Shown piece after piece: positions 40,701 to 52,700 of a stretch of 64,000 bases of DNA. The stretch is from Dermacentor variabilis (taxonomy: Eukaryota; Arthropoda; Arachnida; Ixodida; Ixodidae): the NCBI RefSeq assembly GCF_050947875.1, contig NC_134569.1, positions 39,797,777-39,861,776 of the forward strand, written 5' to 3'. The first letter of the stretch is position 1. Each line of letters opens with the position of its first letter. The notes beneath the pieces were generated by a model that saw only the letters and a program-made list of their open reading frames with translations, had not been told where the DNA came from and did no database searches. Made by a program: the position numbers and the translations under genes.

Positions 40701-43700
40701 ATGAGAATGTATATGCGCTGCAAAAACAGGTTCATGGCAAAAAATAAAAGTGAAATAAACTGAGCGGGAAGTGACCCACGTGTAGAGAAAAGGCAGAACA
40801 GGTGCGTTCAAGAAAGTAAATATACTATGTACTTCTAAATGAGCCGAATTGACGATCGGGATGCCTGCACAGAAACAGAAAGAAAAATCAAATTTCAGTG
40901 TGCCTTTGTGAATTCGTAAGTACCATTGAACGCCAGCTGCTGCCTAGATCTAGGACGTGTACAAATAGGTCTCCTTTTACAGCTACGCAGTACTGTGTCC
41001 GCTTGATCGCATCTTCAGTGGCTTTTTGGTGACCGACGCTGGAATTATACGACAGACATCTGTTATCCTTGTCTTGAGCTAATCTGACATCCGCCTCGGT
41101 CATGTAAGCACGTTCTTTCACATAACCACAAAGAAAGAAATCAAGTGGAGAGAGGTCAAGTGACCTAGCCGGCCAATTTACAGGTTCATGGCTTCCAATC
41201 TACTGTGCATGAAAAGTCGTATCCAGCCACTTCCATGCTGATTTTGCTGATACCGCAGAAGTAGAAGATGTGACAGCCGGACTTCACTGAGAAACTCATC
41301 CACCACTCCTCCAAGGATTTCGTCCACGTAACGTTGTCCACTGAGTGTGTGACCAAAGAAGATGGGGCTGATTATAGCACCGGCATAAATTCCACCCCCC
41401 ACATTGAACGACCGCTGGTACTGGTGCCAATTGTTATTTACCCAGTGTGGATTGTAGTTACTCGAATAGTGTACATTATGCTAATTTGTCTGAGTGTTTC
41501 TGTGAAAATTGACTTCTTCTGTGTACATGTTGCTCAAAAGGTTCGGTGACTCATTGGCTTTTATGAGGACCCAATTCAAGAAACCTAGACAATTCTGCAG
41601 GTCCCAACCTTCCAAGCATGGGTGCTGATTAAGGTTGTACAGGTGAAAGGCCATCATATAGGATCCTCCAAACTGATGAGTTGGAAATTGGTACCTGGGT
41701 GTCCACGTCCCACACTCTAGAAAAGGTCTGAGGCCATAAATGCTAGAACATCCTTGCATAGGCTAGGACTCAAAGATGAAGTCCTTTGCCACTGTTTATT
41801 GAAGCTGCCGGTTTGTCTCAGATTTTCATCATTTTGGATGATAGCGGATGTGTTTGGTTTACCACAACACTTCCACAACCAATATATATTTGCGGCCTTC
41901 CTCTTGTTGCCATTTGCAGCTTCCAAGTCAAGGATCATTTTTACCTTCTGCTCATTGGAAAAAGACATGGCGACTGGGATGAAACAAAATGCACCTTTAG
42001 ATGTGTGCACTGACATTGTCAATTCGCTTTTGTGGTGATAGGTTTTGTGGCAACAGAAAAAAATTTCACATTATTTACACTAAGACAACAGCTATCGCAG
42101 CTTGTTTCCAACTAACACCAAACACGACGTGTTACTTCGGCCGGGGCACAGCAGGTAAAGGCACTACCCCGAACACAATGTTTTTCTTTATTTCCTTCAT
42201 TTCGTTCTGGCCATGTTGCGGGGAGCCTGTTCGAGAGCGTTGCTTTGTGATGCTGGTGGGAGCGCAGTCACATGGTATTCTCCATATTTCGCAGGGTTTG
42301 TTTGTCAGTCTGAAAAAATTTGTATGAAATTAGTACGTTGCTGAAAATACCGCAGTTAGATATCCTTTGGCTGTGCCTACAAATGCCTGATTGACACTTT
42401 GATAATTAGAATAGTATGTCTCGAGTTATATAATTACAGTTCACTTAGTTAAATCTCTGTAACAAAAAAAATTACTGGCAGCTGCTCTGCTGTACTGAAA
42501 ACAATATGCACTAGGTTTTCTTCGAGTAACACATTGCTTTTTTTTTTTTAATCTTGGTGCATGATAGTTAATTTGGACACCCTGTATATACCTGCATGTA
42601 TGACCTCTGCATGCATGTGGCAATGTTTCCATCCCTAATAGATGTCGTTAATTATTCGGCGTCCTTTTTTTCATGAGTCGTTAGCATTGCTTACTGAAAA
42701 AAAAGCGATGCTGAGATGCATATCATTCACGTGCCATTGATAAGATTCTGCCAAAGGGGTCACTGAAGTCTGCAGGTTTTTTTCGGGGTCAGAAAACACG
42801 CAAAGCATTTTGAAGCAAGCTGAACATAACGCGACGTATTCATTCTCTAGGCATAGGCTATCTATACCTCTAGAAATAATTGTTCATTGGCTACCTCCTT
42901 CTCTTTCAAAAATATAATAAACTTTGTCCTCTGTTATATTTAAATATATTGTATATGTGCATGGTGTTTACAGTGGAAATTTAAAACTGTTGAAGTGAGA
43001 AAATATGCATGAGGCAGCCGCCGCTGGTACTTCTAATGCCCGTGTCCTCCTATTGTCAGGATTTGCAGAAATCAAAAGTATTAATTAAAATCTGTGCACA
43101 TCCACGCCAACAACGATGCAGTAAGCTATTTGCCACAATAAAATTTTAAGTGAGAATGTCGAGGCAAGTTAAAAGAATCCTCAAATGATCTGGGTGACAA
43201 AAATATAATGCCATTTTTAGGTGGGGGGGCTTCGGCATTGGGAGGGGCTCTGCCCCCCTCCTCCCGGAAAACTTCAGAGGGGCTCGGGCCCCGGAGCTTG
43301 CCGTAGTTGGCGCCCATGGAATAGGGCGTAGTGCCGTTCGACACCACCATTCCCTGTGAGCGTCATGTTTCACTCGAGCGGCATCTGACATCACCCACCA
43401 GCTTGATTTCGTTTTGGTTTTCCATTGCCGTCTCAAAACACTTCGCAATTGGAGACAACAAAATGTGTCTCGGACTGCTGAAGGCCCATCGACATGAATC
43501 AGTGTCTTATCTTGTGCCATCTCGTGCTGCACAGATTCGCACAACACTTCGCATTACATAAATGTCAACTGCAGTTGAGTCTGTCAGTTTTTAACCCATT
43601 AGCTTCCGCCGCTTCATCCGCGTTCTGCGCGCGCTATCCGCGACATTTTTCGAGCGCACGGCGCGACCGATGTCGCTGCAAACAAACCGCGATAACTTGC

Positions 43701-46700
43701 GCTAGAAAAGTCATAGCGTAAAAAAAATTGTTTTATTTTGCTCTCAAAGCACGCACACATTTTCGGAATTAGAAATTCTTTCGCGTATGATAAATCTTAA
43801 AACACTCTGGCATGTGAAGTGCGACGTTACATTTTTCACACTCCCAACGGCTTTCATTTCTCTTCCCCTGTGCTTTGCAGACTGCACATCTTCGAGATGG
43901 ATTTTCCTTCACAGCATTGGGGAGTATCTGGCGAGGAAAATGCGCCCACTCAGAAACTTATAGCCGCATCGGTGATGGAGCCACAGCTGGTTTCCCTCTG
44001 CGCTGATATCCTGGCAAAACAGTTTCTTCGGCGATCTGTTCAACAAGGTCCACCTTCCAATCCGCATAGGACATTTTTTTTTCCGGTTGCTTTTTGGAAC
44101 AAGATATAGCTGTTATAAACAGCTAAATCCATAACATAAAAACAGAAAAACTCCTGTATCCTTTGGCGTATCTGCGCATTATAGGGAAGGAAGCCAGCTG
44201 CTGATCATGACGGTCAACGCCTCCCATGCCTATATTATAGTCAAGCACAACACGAGGTTTTCCGATCAGTTGACCATCTTTTGTTTTCTTGCACGAGTCA
44301 GTGAAGTCTGCAGCAGCGTAGACAGTGGAGAGCATTGTCACTGGTTTTTTGTCCTGCCATTTTGCAGCCATGATGCCATGGGAAAGCACAGTGGAGCACT
44401 CACCCCACTGCAAGTTCAATGTCTTGAAATCTTTCGGCATGTTTTTTCGGTGCAATCTCGCTGTACCAACAGCATAGGATCCTGAATCTGACACGTAGAA
44501 ACAGGGTCGAAGAACTATACCAATTGTCCACAAAAATGGTATGGCCATTTGGTAGGTACTGTTACGACTTTGCACCGCTGCCACCACTATTACGACTTTG
44601 AGGTGGTCCCGTAGCACTCGTCACCCGTTTTGTGACAGAGCGTTGGTAGCGAAGACTCAGAGTCAGGCGTCGGTGAGAATAACGAAAGGGATTTTATACA
44701 CTATATACAGGTCATTATACAGGACAAGTTCGGATCAGCACGGGGGCCGAGAGCTAATAGCAAACGCGACTGTTCCCGCTCGGCGACGTCCGTTGAGACT
44801 CCAACGCGTGACACATCTCGCTCCACTCGAGAGTGGCACTCGGCTCCCGGTGGGTCGGTGGATCCGGTTTTCCAGGCGGCGGCGGCGGGACTTATAAAGC
44901 CCCGAGAAACGATTGTTACTCAAACGGCCCAATACAAAGCCAGCACTCGACGGGCGTCCGAGAGGTCAAACCAGCGACCGCGCTGGCCACCCGCTTCCAA
45001 GTTGCCGTGAGTGGTGACCTCCAGGAAAAAGGAAATACGGCGCCAGGCTGTCTAGCACTTTGTTGCACGTTTGGACATGTCGCTTGCCGATGCTTCTCCG
45101 AGGACGCCGCTGCCTCACTGCTCAGCATCTTGACTTGTCAAGGGAGAATTAGGGCGCTGTGCCTTTCGGCGCAGCCCCGGGTCTGTCCAAAGGGCGTTCG
45201 CAGGATAAATTCTGCATCTTGTAGATTCGGAATCTGGGCTGGTGGTAATGGCACAACAATACTCGCTTGCAAGTTCAATAACAACGGCCTTGCTGCACAA
45301 CATTCCAACCGTCGCAGGCGACTTGTCGCTCTTTCCGGTGTATATCGCAAATTTGAGGCAGTATCCACTGGTTGATTCGCAGATCTTGTAAAATTTTATA
45401 CCGAAGCGTGCTCTCTTCAACGGGTTGAACTGCACAAAGCAGAGTCTGCCTTGAAACTTCATGAGACTCTCATCCACTGCCAACTGCTCTTCTGGATAAT
45501 AGGAACTGGAGAAAGCTTCCAAGACATATCTAACACTGAGCGCAGCTTCCACAGCTTATCCCCTTGTGCTTGGCCGCTACTGTCCAAGAAATGCAGGTAT
45601 TTACAAAGGGCTTGGTAACGCTGCCTTGGCATCAGGGATGGGAAGAACGGTGTGCTAATTACCGATCTGTGTGCCCAATATGACTGAATTGTGTTTTTCT
45701 TGACTTGGCCCATAAGCACACATACGGCGAAGAAAACCTTCATCTCACCTGGTGTTGTGGGAAACCAAGACCGATCGGCCGCTGAAGCCTGTTTCAGAAC
45801 AGCAAATGCGTTCGTTTCATCAGCGATCATCTGCCAGAAGTCTTCGCCGATCGAGCAGTTGAACGACGTCAAAGCTGTCTGATTTGCAGAGAGGGCTATC
45901 TGAACAGTTCTCGTCATTCCTGAATTCCCATTGAACGAACACTTTTCCACTTTCTTGTCGCTGTCAGTCGGATTCCACTTCCAGTCTTCTAACTTCGGTG
46001 CTTTTGCAGGCAGCGCGCAATCCACATCTGATGAGTTTGACTCGGCATCAGAGCCTACATCCTCGTCGGACGAGTCACTTTCAGAATCACTGCTTTGCAG
46101 GTCATCTACAACTACAGTGTCGTCGCTGTCGTCATCATCACTCGCAAATAGAACCGATTCAATCTCTGCCTGCGTGAGAGGCTTGCCTCGCCGCGTCGCC
46201 ATGTTCGACTCAGAAACGCGGGCTTGGAAAATACTTTTCTCCTTGCAAATATTTGAGAATCTTGCAGACAACTATCTCCACCTGTTGTAAAAAGTAGTAA
46301 GCAAAAACCAGGAAACACTTTCATGTGGCGCCATCTCTTATTTATTGTGATAACTAGCGGTTTTCAGTCGGACGGCGTTTCGCCGTCTTTTGCCACTTTG
46401 GCCCTTTCTCCACCGGACGGCGAATCATCGTCTTTTGACGCAAATGGGTTAATTACCTTAAGTGTTTTCTCTGTTAATATGGTTTTGCTCATCTTTATTT
46501 TGTTCCAAAATGTATGAATGAGGTTCTACTGTATACAGGGTCCTGCATACAGTTGAACCTCGTGATAACGAAATCGGCGGGGAACATGAAAAAATTCACT
46601 TTCGCTAGAATTTTGTTGTGAAATGAGACAGCACCAATAGGTAATGCATCACAGAACAAAACTTTACTGTCAGAATTCCGTTAGCCTACTTTGGCAAGCT

Positions 46701-49700
46701 CGCTTGAGGATATAAAACTTCATTGCCTACAGTACAAAGCGCGCCGCCTCTGTTGATTAGCAGTGGCAGCACTGCCGTGGTGCATTATTCTCGTTCGGTT
46801 GCTTTCGGAGATACGATCACTTTTTGCGAGGTTTCGCATAACTTGTACTGGACGCAGAGCAACAGCACTTCACGCATGCCGCAGCATTTCTTCAGCACAT
46901 GATCGCTCAATCACAACCCGATGCATGGCACTCCATGCTGCGGCTGCCATCTCGAGCACCATAAACAATTCTACGTCGGTGGGACATGGATTTCTTTGTT
47001 TTGTGGTGCATTTTTCTCGCCGAGACGCACATTTGCACTGCTCTAGGTATGCAAAAACCATCGTCACATGTCGGTAGCAACATGCTGCCGCTTCAAACGT
47101 ACAACCAACAAACTAGATGGCAGCAATGACTTATTTCCGGCGCGATCACTTCCCGTGCTTGGTTGTTCTTGCAAACAAAAATGGCTTCACCCATGCAAGT
47201 GTAATGTGGTGGAATTTTATATGATTTTGGTGCAAAGCAATCACATTTGAGCACATTTGGAGCATGCTAGTCTTGCATAAGTAGGTAATATGCTAGGTTA
47301 TGTTCCGGCAAATTTCATTGATGCGGGATTATAGTACAGCAACATTTCGTTGTGGAGAGGTATGAAATGCATTGAATTCTATGGGTGTTTGCCGGGGCTA
47401 CAAAAATATTGCGTTGTCAAGAGCATTTCATAGTCACAGGATATTTTATTCAGGGTTCTGATTCTATTTCGCTGTGCCTGTTCGAAAAAGGTTTTGTGCT
47501 CACTGCTGCACTGTTCTTGCTAAAATTTTGCTGAAAGAATGCATTTCGGAGTCTACATTGCTTACTAGACAATAAAACCTCATTAAACTTTACCCGCTTT
47601 AACAATTGTTTCACTTTAAAAGTGGTAAAGTCAAATCCCCGACTCAGTGGCCATTGAACATAATGCGTTCTGTATCCACATAAAATGTACCAGCTTGTTG
47701 TTTATGCATCAGTTAACACATAGTGTTTCCACTTTTCGTCGCACAATCACAGCGGTATGTCAGGATTGCAATCATGGCGGTCGGTCAGCCTGGCAGAACA
47801 ACGAGCCTCAGGGTTCAGAACAGCCTCCAAGCGCAAATGCAGAGGGTGCTTGGAAGGGTGAAGCCACATCATCATCATCATTTCGGCATCTTGCCAGAGT
47901 TTGAGAGCGTTGTGGCCTGTGTTGTGGCCACGACCTACTGGAACTCCAGACCTGCACAGATTCATAACTGACTTCTATGAGAGTCGCCTGCACACACTCA
48001 CGTTCAACTGTTGGCCATTGGTGTCGCTTTTATGACCTGTTCGTCTGGTACTCTATGGTTGACTGTGGTGGCATTCTAATTAGGACGGCGGCTGTTGTGT
48101 TGTGATGAACTGGTTGCATAGTTGGTGATATTTGAAAGCAGTGGCAATGATGTCGCAAGGCTTTGATCGGTCACTTAACACCAACAGTTGATTTGCCCGA
48201 ACCTGAAAAATATTGGTGCGTGTAGTATGCTGCCCTCTAAAATAAAGTTAAATAGCCGCTCCTATTGCCTTTTCACGTAGTAGCAAACCACGCAGATTTT
48301 TCATATTAGGTAAGATTGTTTATTGTAGAGTTTGTAAAGTCCACTTCTGCACTTTACAGAAACTGGTAACCACTGTAACGTTCGACAACAGAACGATTAC
48401 CTCTCAATTTAACTCTCAAAAATTGCATGCGAATGTGCTGCAAGTTCAGAAAGGTAATTATGCCTACAGCTTCACTGCATACATATCTTTCACACCACTG
48501 TTATGCTGCCGCCATACCACGTGGAAAAGCTAGCTTTGCAGCTTGAAAAATGTTCTGCGACACTAGGCCTGCAGCAGTACATCACGTATCCCAGCATGTT
48601 TTAAAGCACTGGGATCGCTTTTGCAAGCTTTCAACTCGCCTAGACATCAAACAATATTTCAATATACACATCAAACAATCAACGAACCTTTCCTTGAAAC
48701 AAACTTGATCAATTTCTTGCACACATCAGGCGCAGGCATTACTTGGGAATACTTTTACCAGATCCTCTGCCTTTCATTATAGCACACAGCAGTACATCCT
48801 GTCATCTCTGACATTAAGCTATCTGTAATCAACTCAAAAAAAGCTAGTTTATCCTGTGAATCTTCTAGAAAAAAAAAAAATTTCAGTCTCTTACAGAAGC
48901 TAAGAAATTGAGTTATGCCACCTATGCTTGTTGTTTACCTTTCTTGCACTGCTTCTCCACCTCTAACTTCACTGTTCAAACACAAAACATTTGCAAATTT
49001 TGTTTTGTTTTTATATTTGTGAATATATTCATTCACCTCCAATACAAGCACTTTGTGCCTGCCTGAAACAGCAGCACGAGCATTATAACAGATCATGGAA
49101 GCAGACGACAGTGAACAGGTTATAACTATTGCCACTCTGCTTGTAAGTTCTGTCCCTAGTGGCAAAACAGTTGAACTAGACCATGTGTGCTTGGCAAGGC
49201 ACATCTGTGCAGGTCTGGAGTTCAGTAGGTCGTGGTTGTGGCGTCGTTCAAGCTAGGACTCGCATCATCCCAAAGCTCGGACAAAAACCGGGTGCTCAGG
49301 GCAGAAGAAAAATTTGACTTCATTAGTGCTATTGAACGTGGCACAATGAAGTCGGCGCTGGCACGCAAGAGGGATCTACCGTCGACTATGGTACATGGCA
49401 TTTGGAATGCGGAGGAGATGTTGCTCGGCAATGCTGCTGCGACCACAAAAAGATGTCGGCTACGAGGTTCGGCATTTTGAGGATCGACTTTTCACCATTG
49501 TTGCCTCTGTTAATGCCGATGTGTCTGCTAACCACAGTGGTAAGGACGACACAGAAAGCAACAGCACAGGTGATTCAGGCCCGACAGTGGCAGAAGCTGC
49601 ACGTTAAGTCAGCCTCATGCGGATGCTTTCGAGAAGAGGGGGCTGGTGGAAAAGCTGGCTCTCAGCTTAAGTGAGTTTGAGGCCACTGTCGTTGCTGCTA

Positions 49701-52700
49701 GGCTGCCGCGGCATCAAACGGAAATAGGACTTTTGTCATGCGAAGTGAACAAATACTGCATGTTTTTTGCCCTTTCATCACACTTTCTCAGAGTTCCGTT
49801 TACTGACGGGTAAGTGGGCGATCTTGCACTATTTCGGTTAAGCAGTATCACCATTTAGTACGTACTTTTTCCGAGCTCCAACCAACTACGGTTTAACAAA
49901 GTTTCACTGTAACACTTACCACAGTTAATTGCCTGGTTTTTAAGAAGAAAGTTTGAATTTTCCTTCACTTGTGTTGCTGCCTGCCGGCAGCTGCAGAAAG
50001 CAGCCGATCAGGGAGGTTTGCCGCATGTTCCCTTTCTGCAGCTGCTGGAAGATGGCAACACAAGTTTATGCTAGCGCCCTTGCTGCAGCAGCTCGCATCC
50101 CCATAAGTGAATGCAAATTGGAACTTTGTTTCTTAAAAACCAGGCAATTAGCTGTGGAGTCATACTAAATGATGTAGCCTCCAAAATGCGATCTTTCAAC
50201 AAAATTTGAGCAAGAACAGTGCAGTGGTTAGCACAAAACCTTTTTTCGAACAGGCGTAGAGAAGTATGCAGGACCTTGCACTACATAGTACTTAAGACTC
50301 TGTAAAGTAAATTGACTTGGCACAGTTTTAAATAAATTTTGCAGTAGAACCACAATTATGCTTTCCTGTTTTGTAACAGCTCACACTTTACAATCGATTA
50401 GCAAGGACCTTGTAGATGCCTGAGCATCAAAATTCACTATGTACAGTGAAGGACACAGCTCTGCTATTGAATTAGACTGCGATGTCCATTGGAGATGGTG
50501 ACTAAAAGGTGAGCCTTGCAGCATCCTGTGCCGATCATGAAGCATGGACATGTAGTAGCAAGGCCTTAGCAAAAGGACACACCGTAAGGTGCTCTCTTGT
50601 TTAGGAGTGGCGGCCTTGGCCACGGGTGACAAATTTGCCGTGAACTTCCCGACTTTTCATCAAAGTAGTCCTTTCCTAGTGCTCACGTGTACACACAACT
50701 CATGTTGCTCACCAATGCATCGCCCCTTGCCGATATTGCTCCTCAAAGGTACCTTAGTCAAGTCTTGGCCAAACCAAAAGTGATTGTGCATGTTACATGC
50801 ATCTTGAAAAGCGTTTCACACAAACCACTACTTGTATTCTGTATGATAAAAAGAACAGATTGCAGGAAAAAGAGAAATTGCTGCTCTAGGCATGTTCGGA
50901 GGATGCTGCTAAGCACCGAAGGACTCTGTACTTCAGTGAACATCCTGTTTGCGTTTAGTATTGCCTCTTGGCTCAAGAAAATTTTGATGTTGCATTGGCA
51001 TTTTCATTGAGTTCTTGAGCCTTCCTTGCTCGTAGATCTGCTGTTGTTCCTCTTCATTTTTTGGTAGTTTCCTATTGAATTCTGCCTGCTTTCACAGTTC
51101 ACAAGCCTCTTACGTCTGTGCACTCATACGCTGTCATTTGTATGTGGAAGTTACTGCATGAAGTGCCAACTATATAGCATGCCTGACTCTGTAAACACCT
51201 ATGAAGCTTAGACTCCCAGTTTGGTCTTCATGGCATGTATTGCTTGTAAGGTTCTGAACTTTTTGGCATTTGCACAGTGAGCTCCTGATGATGCGAAATT
51301 CTGCCTGTATGCAACTCTTCTACTCTGCATAGTCTCCCAATGTCTGCCCAATATGAAAAACTGAAATGTTTAGCTGGGTAGATTTTGTTGAGATTCTTCA
51401 GTTTGTCCAAGAGCTATTGAAGGATGTGGCAGTTTGCAATTGTAACCACTTGTAAAATTTAGTTAACTGTTCTATTGTAGATAAGGTTCCGTATTTTCAG
51501 TTCAGAAGAAAAAAGAAAGCTTTCTGAATTTGGAAAAGCTCAAAGCCAAAAACGTTTAACCCCATTTATAGGTCATTCAAACTTCCTGGTGGCTCATTGT
51601 GCATTGATGTGCAGAGCTGTCGCAGAGCACGGGTGCATTTGCCAAGAGCGCAGCCATGCTGGGCAACTGCGAAGAGCACACGGGCCTGTCGCGGGCTCTG
51701 TCCAAGCTGGCCGAGGTCGGTGAGCGGGTGGAGCAGCTGCAGGGGCGCCAGGCCAACCACGACTTTTACTGTCTGGCGGAGCTGGTCAAGGATTACCTGG
51801 CCCTGGTCGGGGCGATCAAGGATGTCTTCCACCAGAGAGTAAAGGCAAGCAATCATCCGCCTATTAAAGCAGAGCTTTCTTTGCCTCTTCCCTCAGCTCC
51901 CGCATGTGGTCTGTTGTTTCACTGTCTCATTGATCAGGCATTGTATATAGCTCGAAATTGACAGTAGTGCCAACGAGAACACTTCTGGTCTGCATAATCA
52001 AACATAAAATCATAAAATACAGCTTTTACATACAGTTGATTTCGTTAATTCGACCCTGACATGACTGATGGAATCAATCGAATTATCTGCCGGGTTGAAT
52101 TGTCAAAACAGAAAAAGTAAAAACACACTGCTGATTAGCAGTATTTGCCTGATTCTAACATGCCCCCGAATCAAATGTCCACCTGCTTTCTATGTGTCCA
52201 AGTAGAAAAATAATGTAAAAATGACATTAAAGCTCCTAAGCAAAGTAGAAATCTAGCCCGCACCCGATTTTTTTCAGCAGGAAAAATGAGCAAAGGTCTT
52301 ATAGCATGGAGGCAGATTTTCTAAAGTCAGCTTTGTCGCGGCACAACCATGTCATGTGGCACAGCATACAAACTGCGAATGCAGTTGATGGTCCAATTTT
52401 CCTGGAAAAAAAAGCATGATTTAGAATTGCTAAATAGGGTATGATACTTTGTGAGCTACTGTTATTGCTTGAAAATCTTCTGGCATGGGGCTGACAATAG
52501 GTGTTTTCGTCTGGAGATGATGTGTGTTCAGCGCATTCACTGCTCCGTAAGCTCCGTCAAAATAGACACTGCCCCTGTAAGGGCAATTGTGGTTACTATA
52601 GGGCTCAGGCACATGCGCGCTGACTGGTCAAGTTCGAATTATACAGCGAAGGCTAATTTTAAGATCGGAATAAAGAAAGTTTGGGCCTGTAGAAATGCAT

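Larger units (their letters stand above)
43591..46452 (-). mobile_element. piggyBac-type transposon, decayed, TTAA ends
   Basis: Ends TTAACCCATTAGC at 43591 and gcaaatgggTTAA at 46452 are inverted copies and begin with the TTAA target site used by piggyBac elements. Encodes on - a broken PGBD-type transposase. It is interrupted by a 699-bp probable solo LTR at 44561-45259; the original length was about 2.16 kb. Near the right end, cggacggcg...cgtcttttg occurs twice (about 46368-46393 and 46417-46440), likely subterminal binding repeats. Confidence 0.9.

Noticed and set aside
42575..42592. ggacaccctgtatata as a definite mariner terminus
   Set aside because: No inverted mate found on the far side of the transposase fossil, so the element boundary cannot be set.
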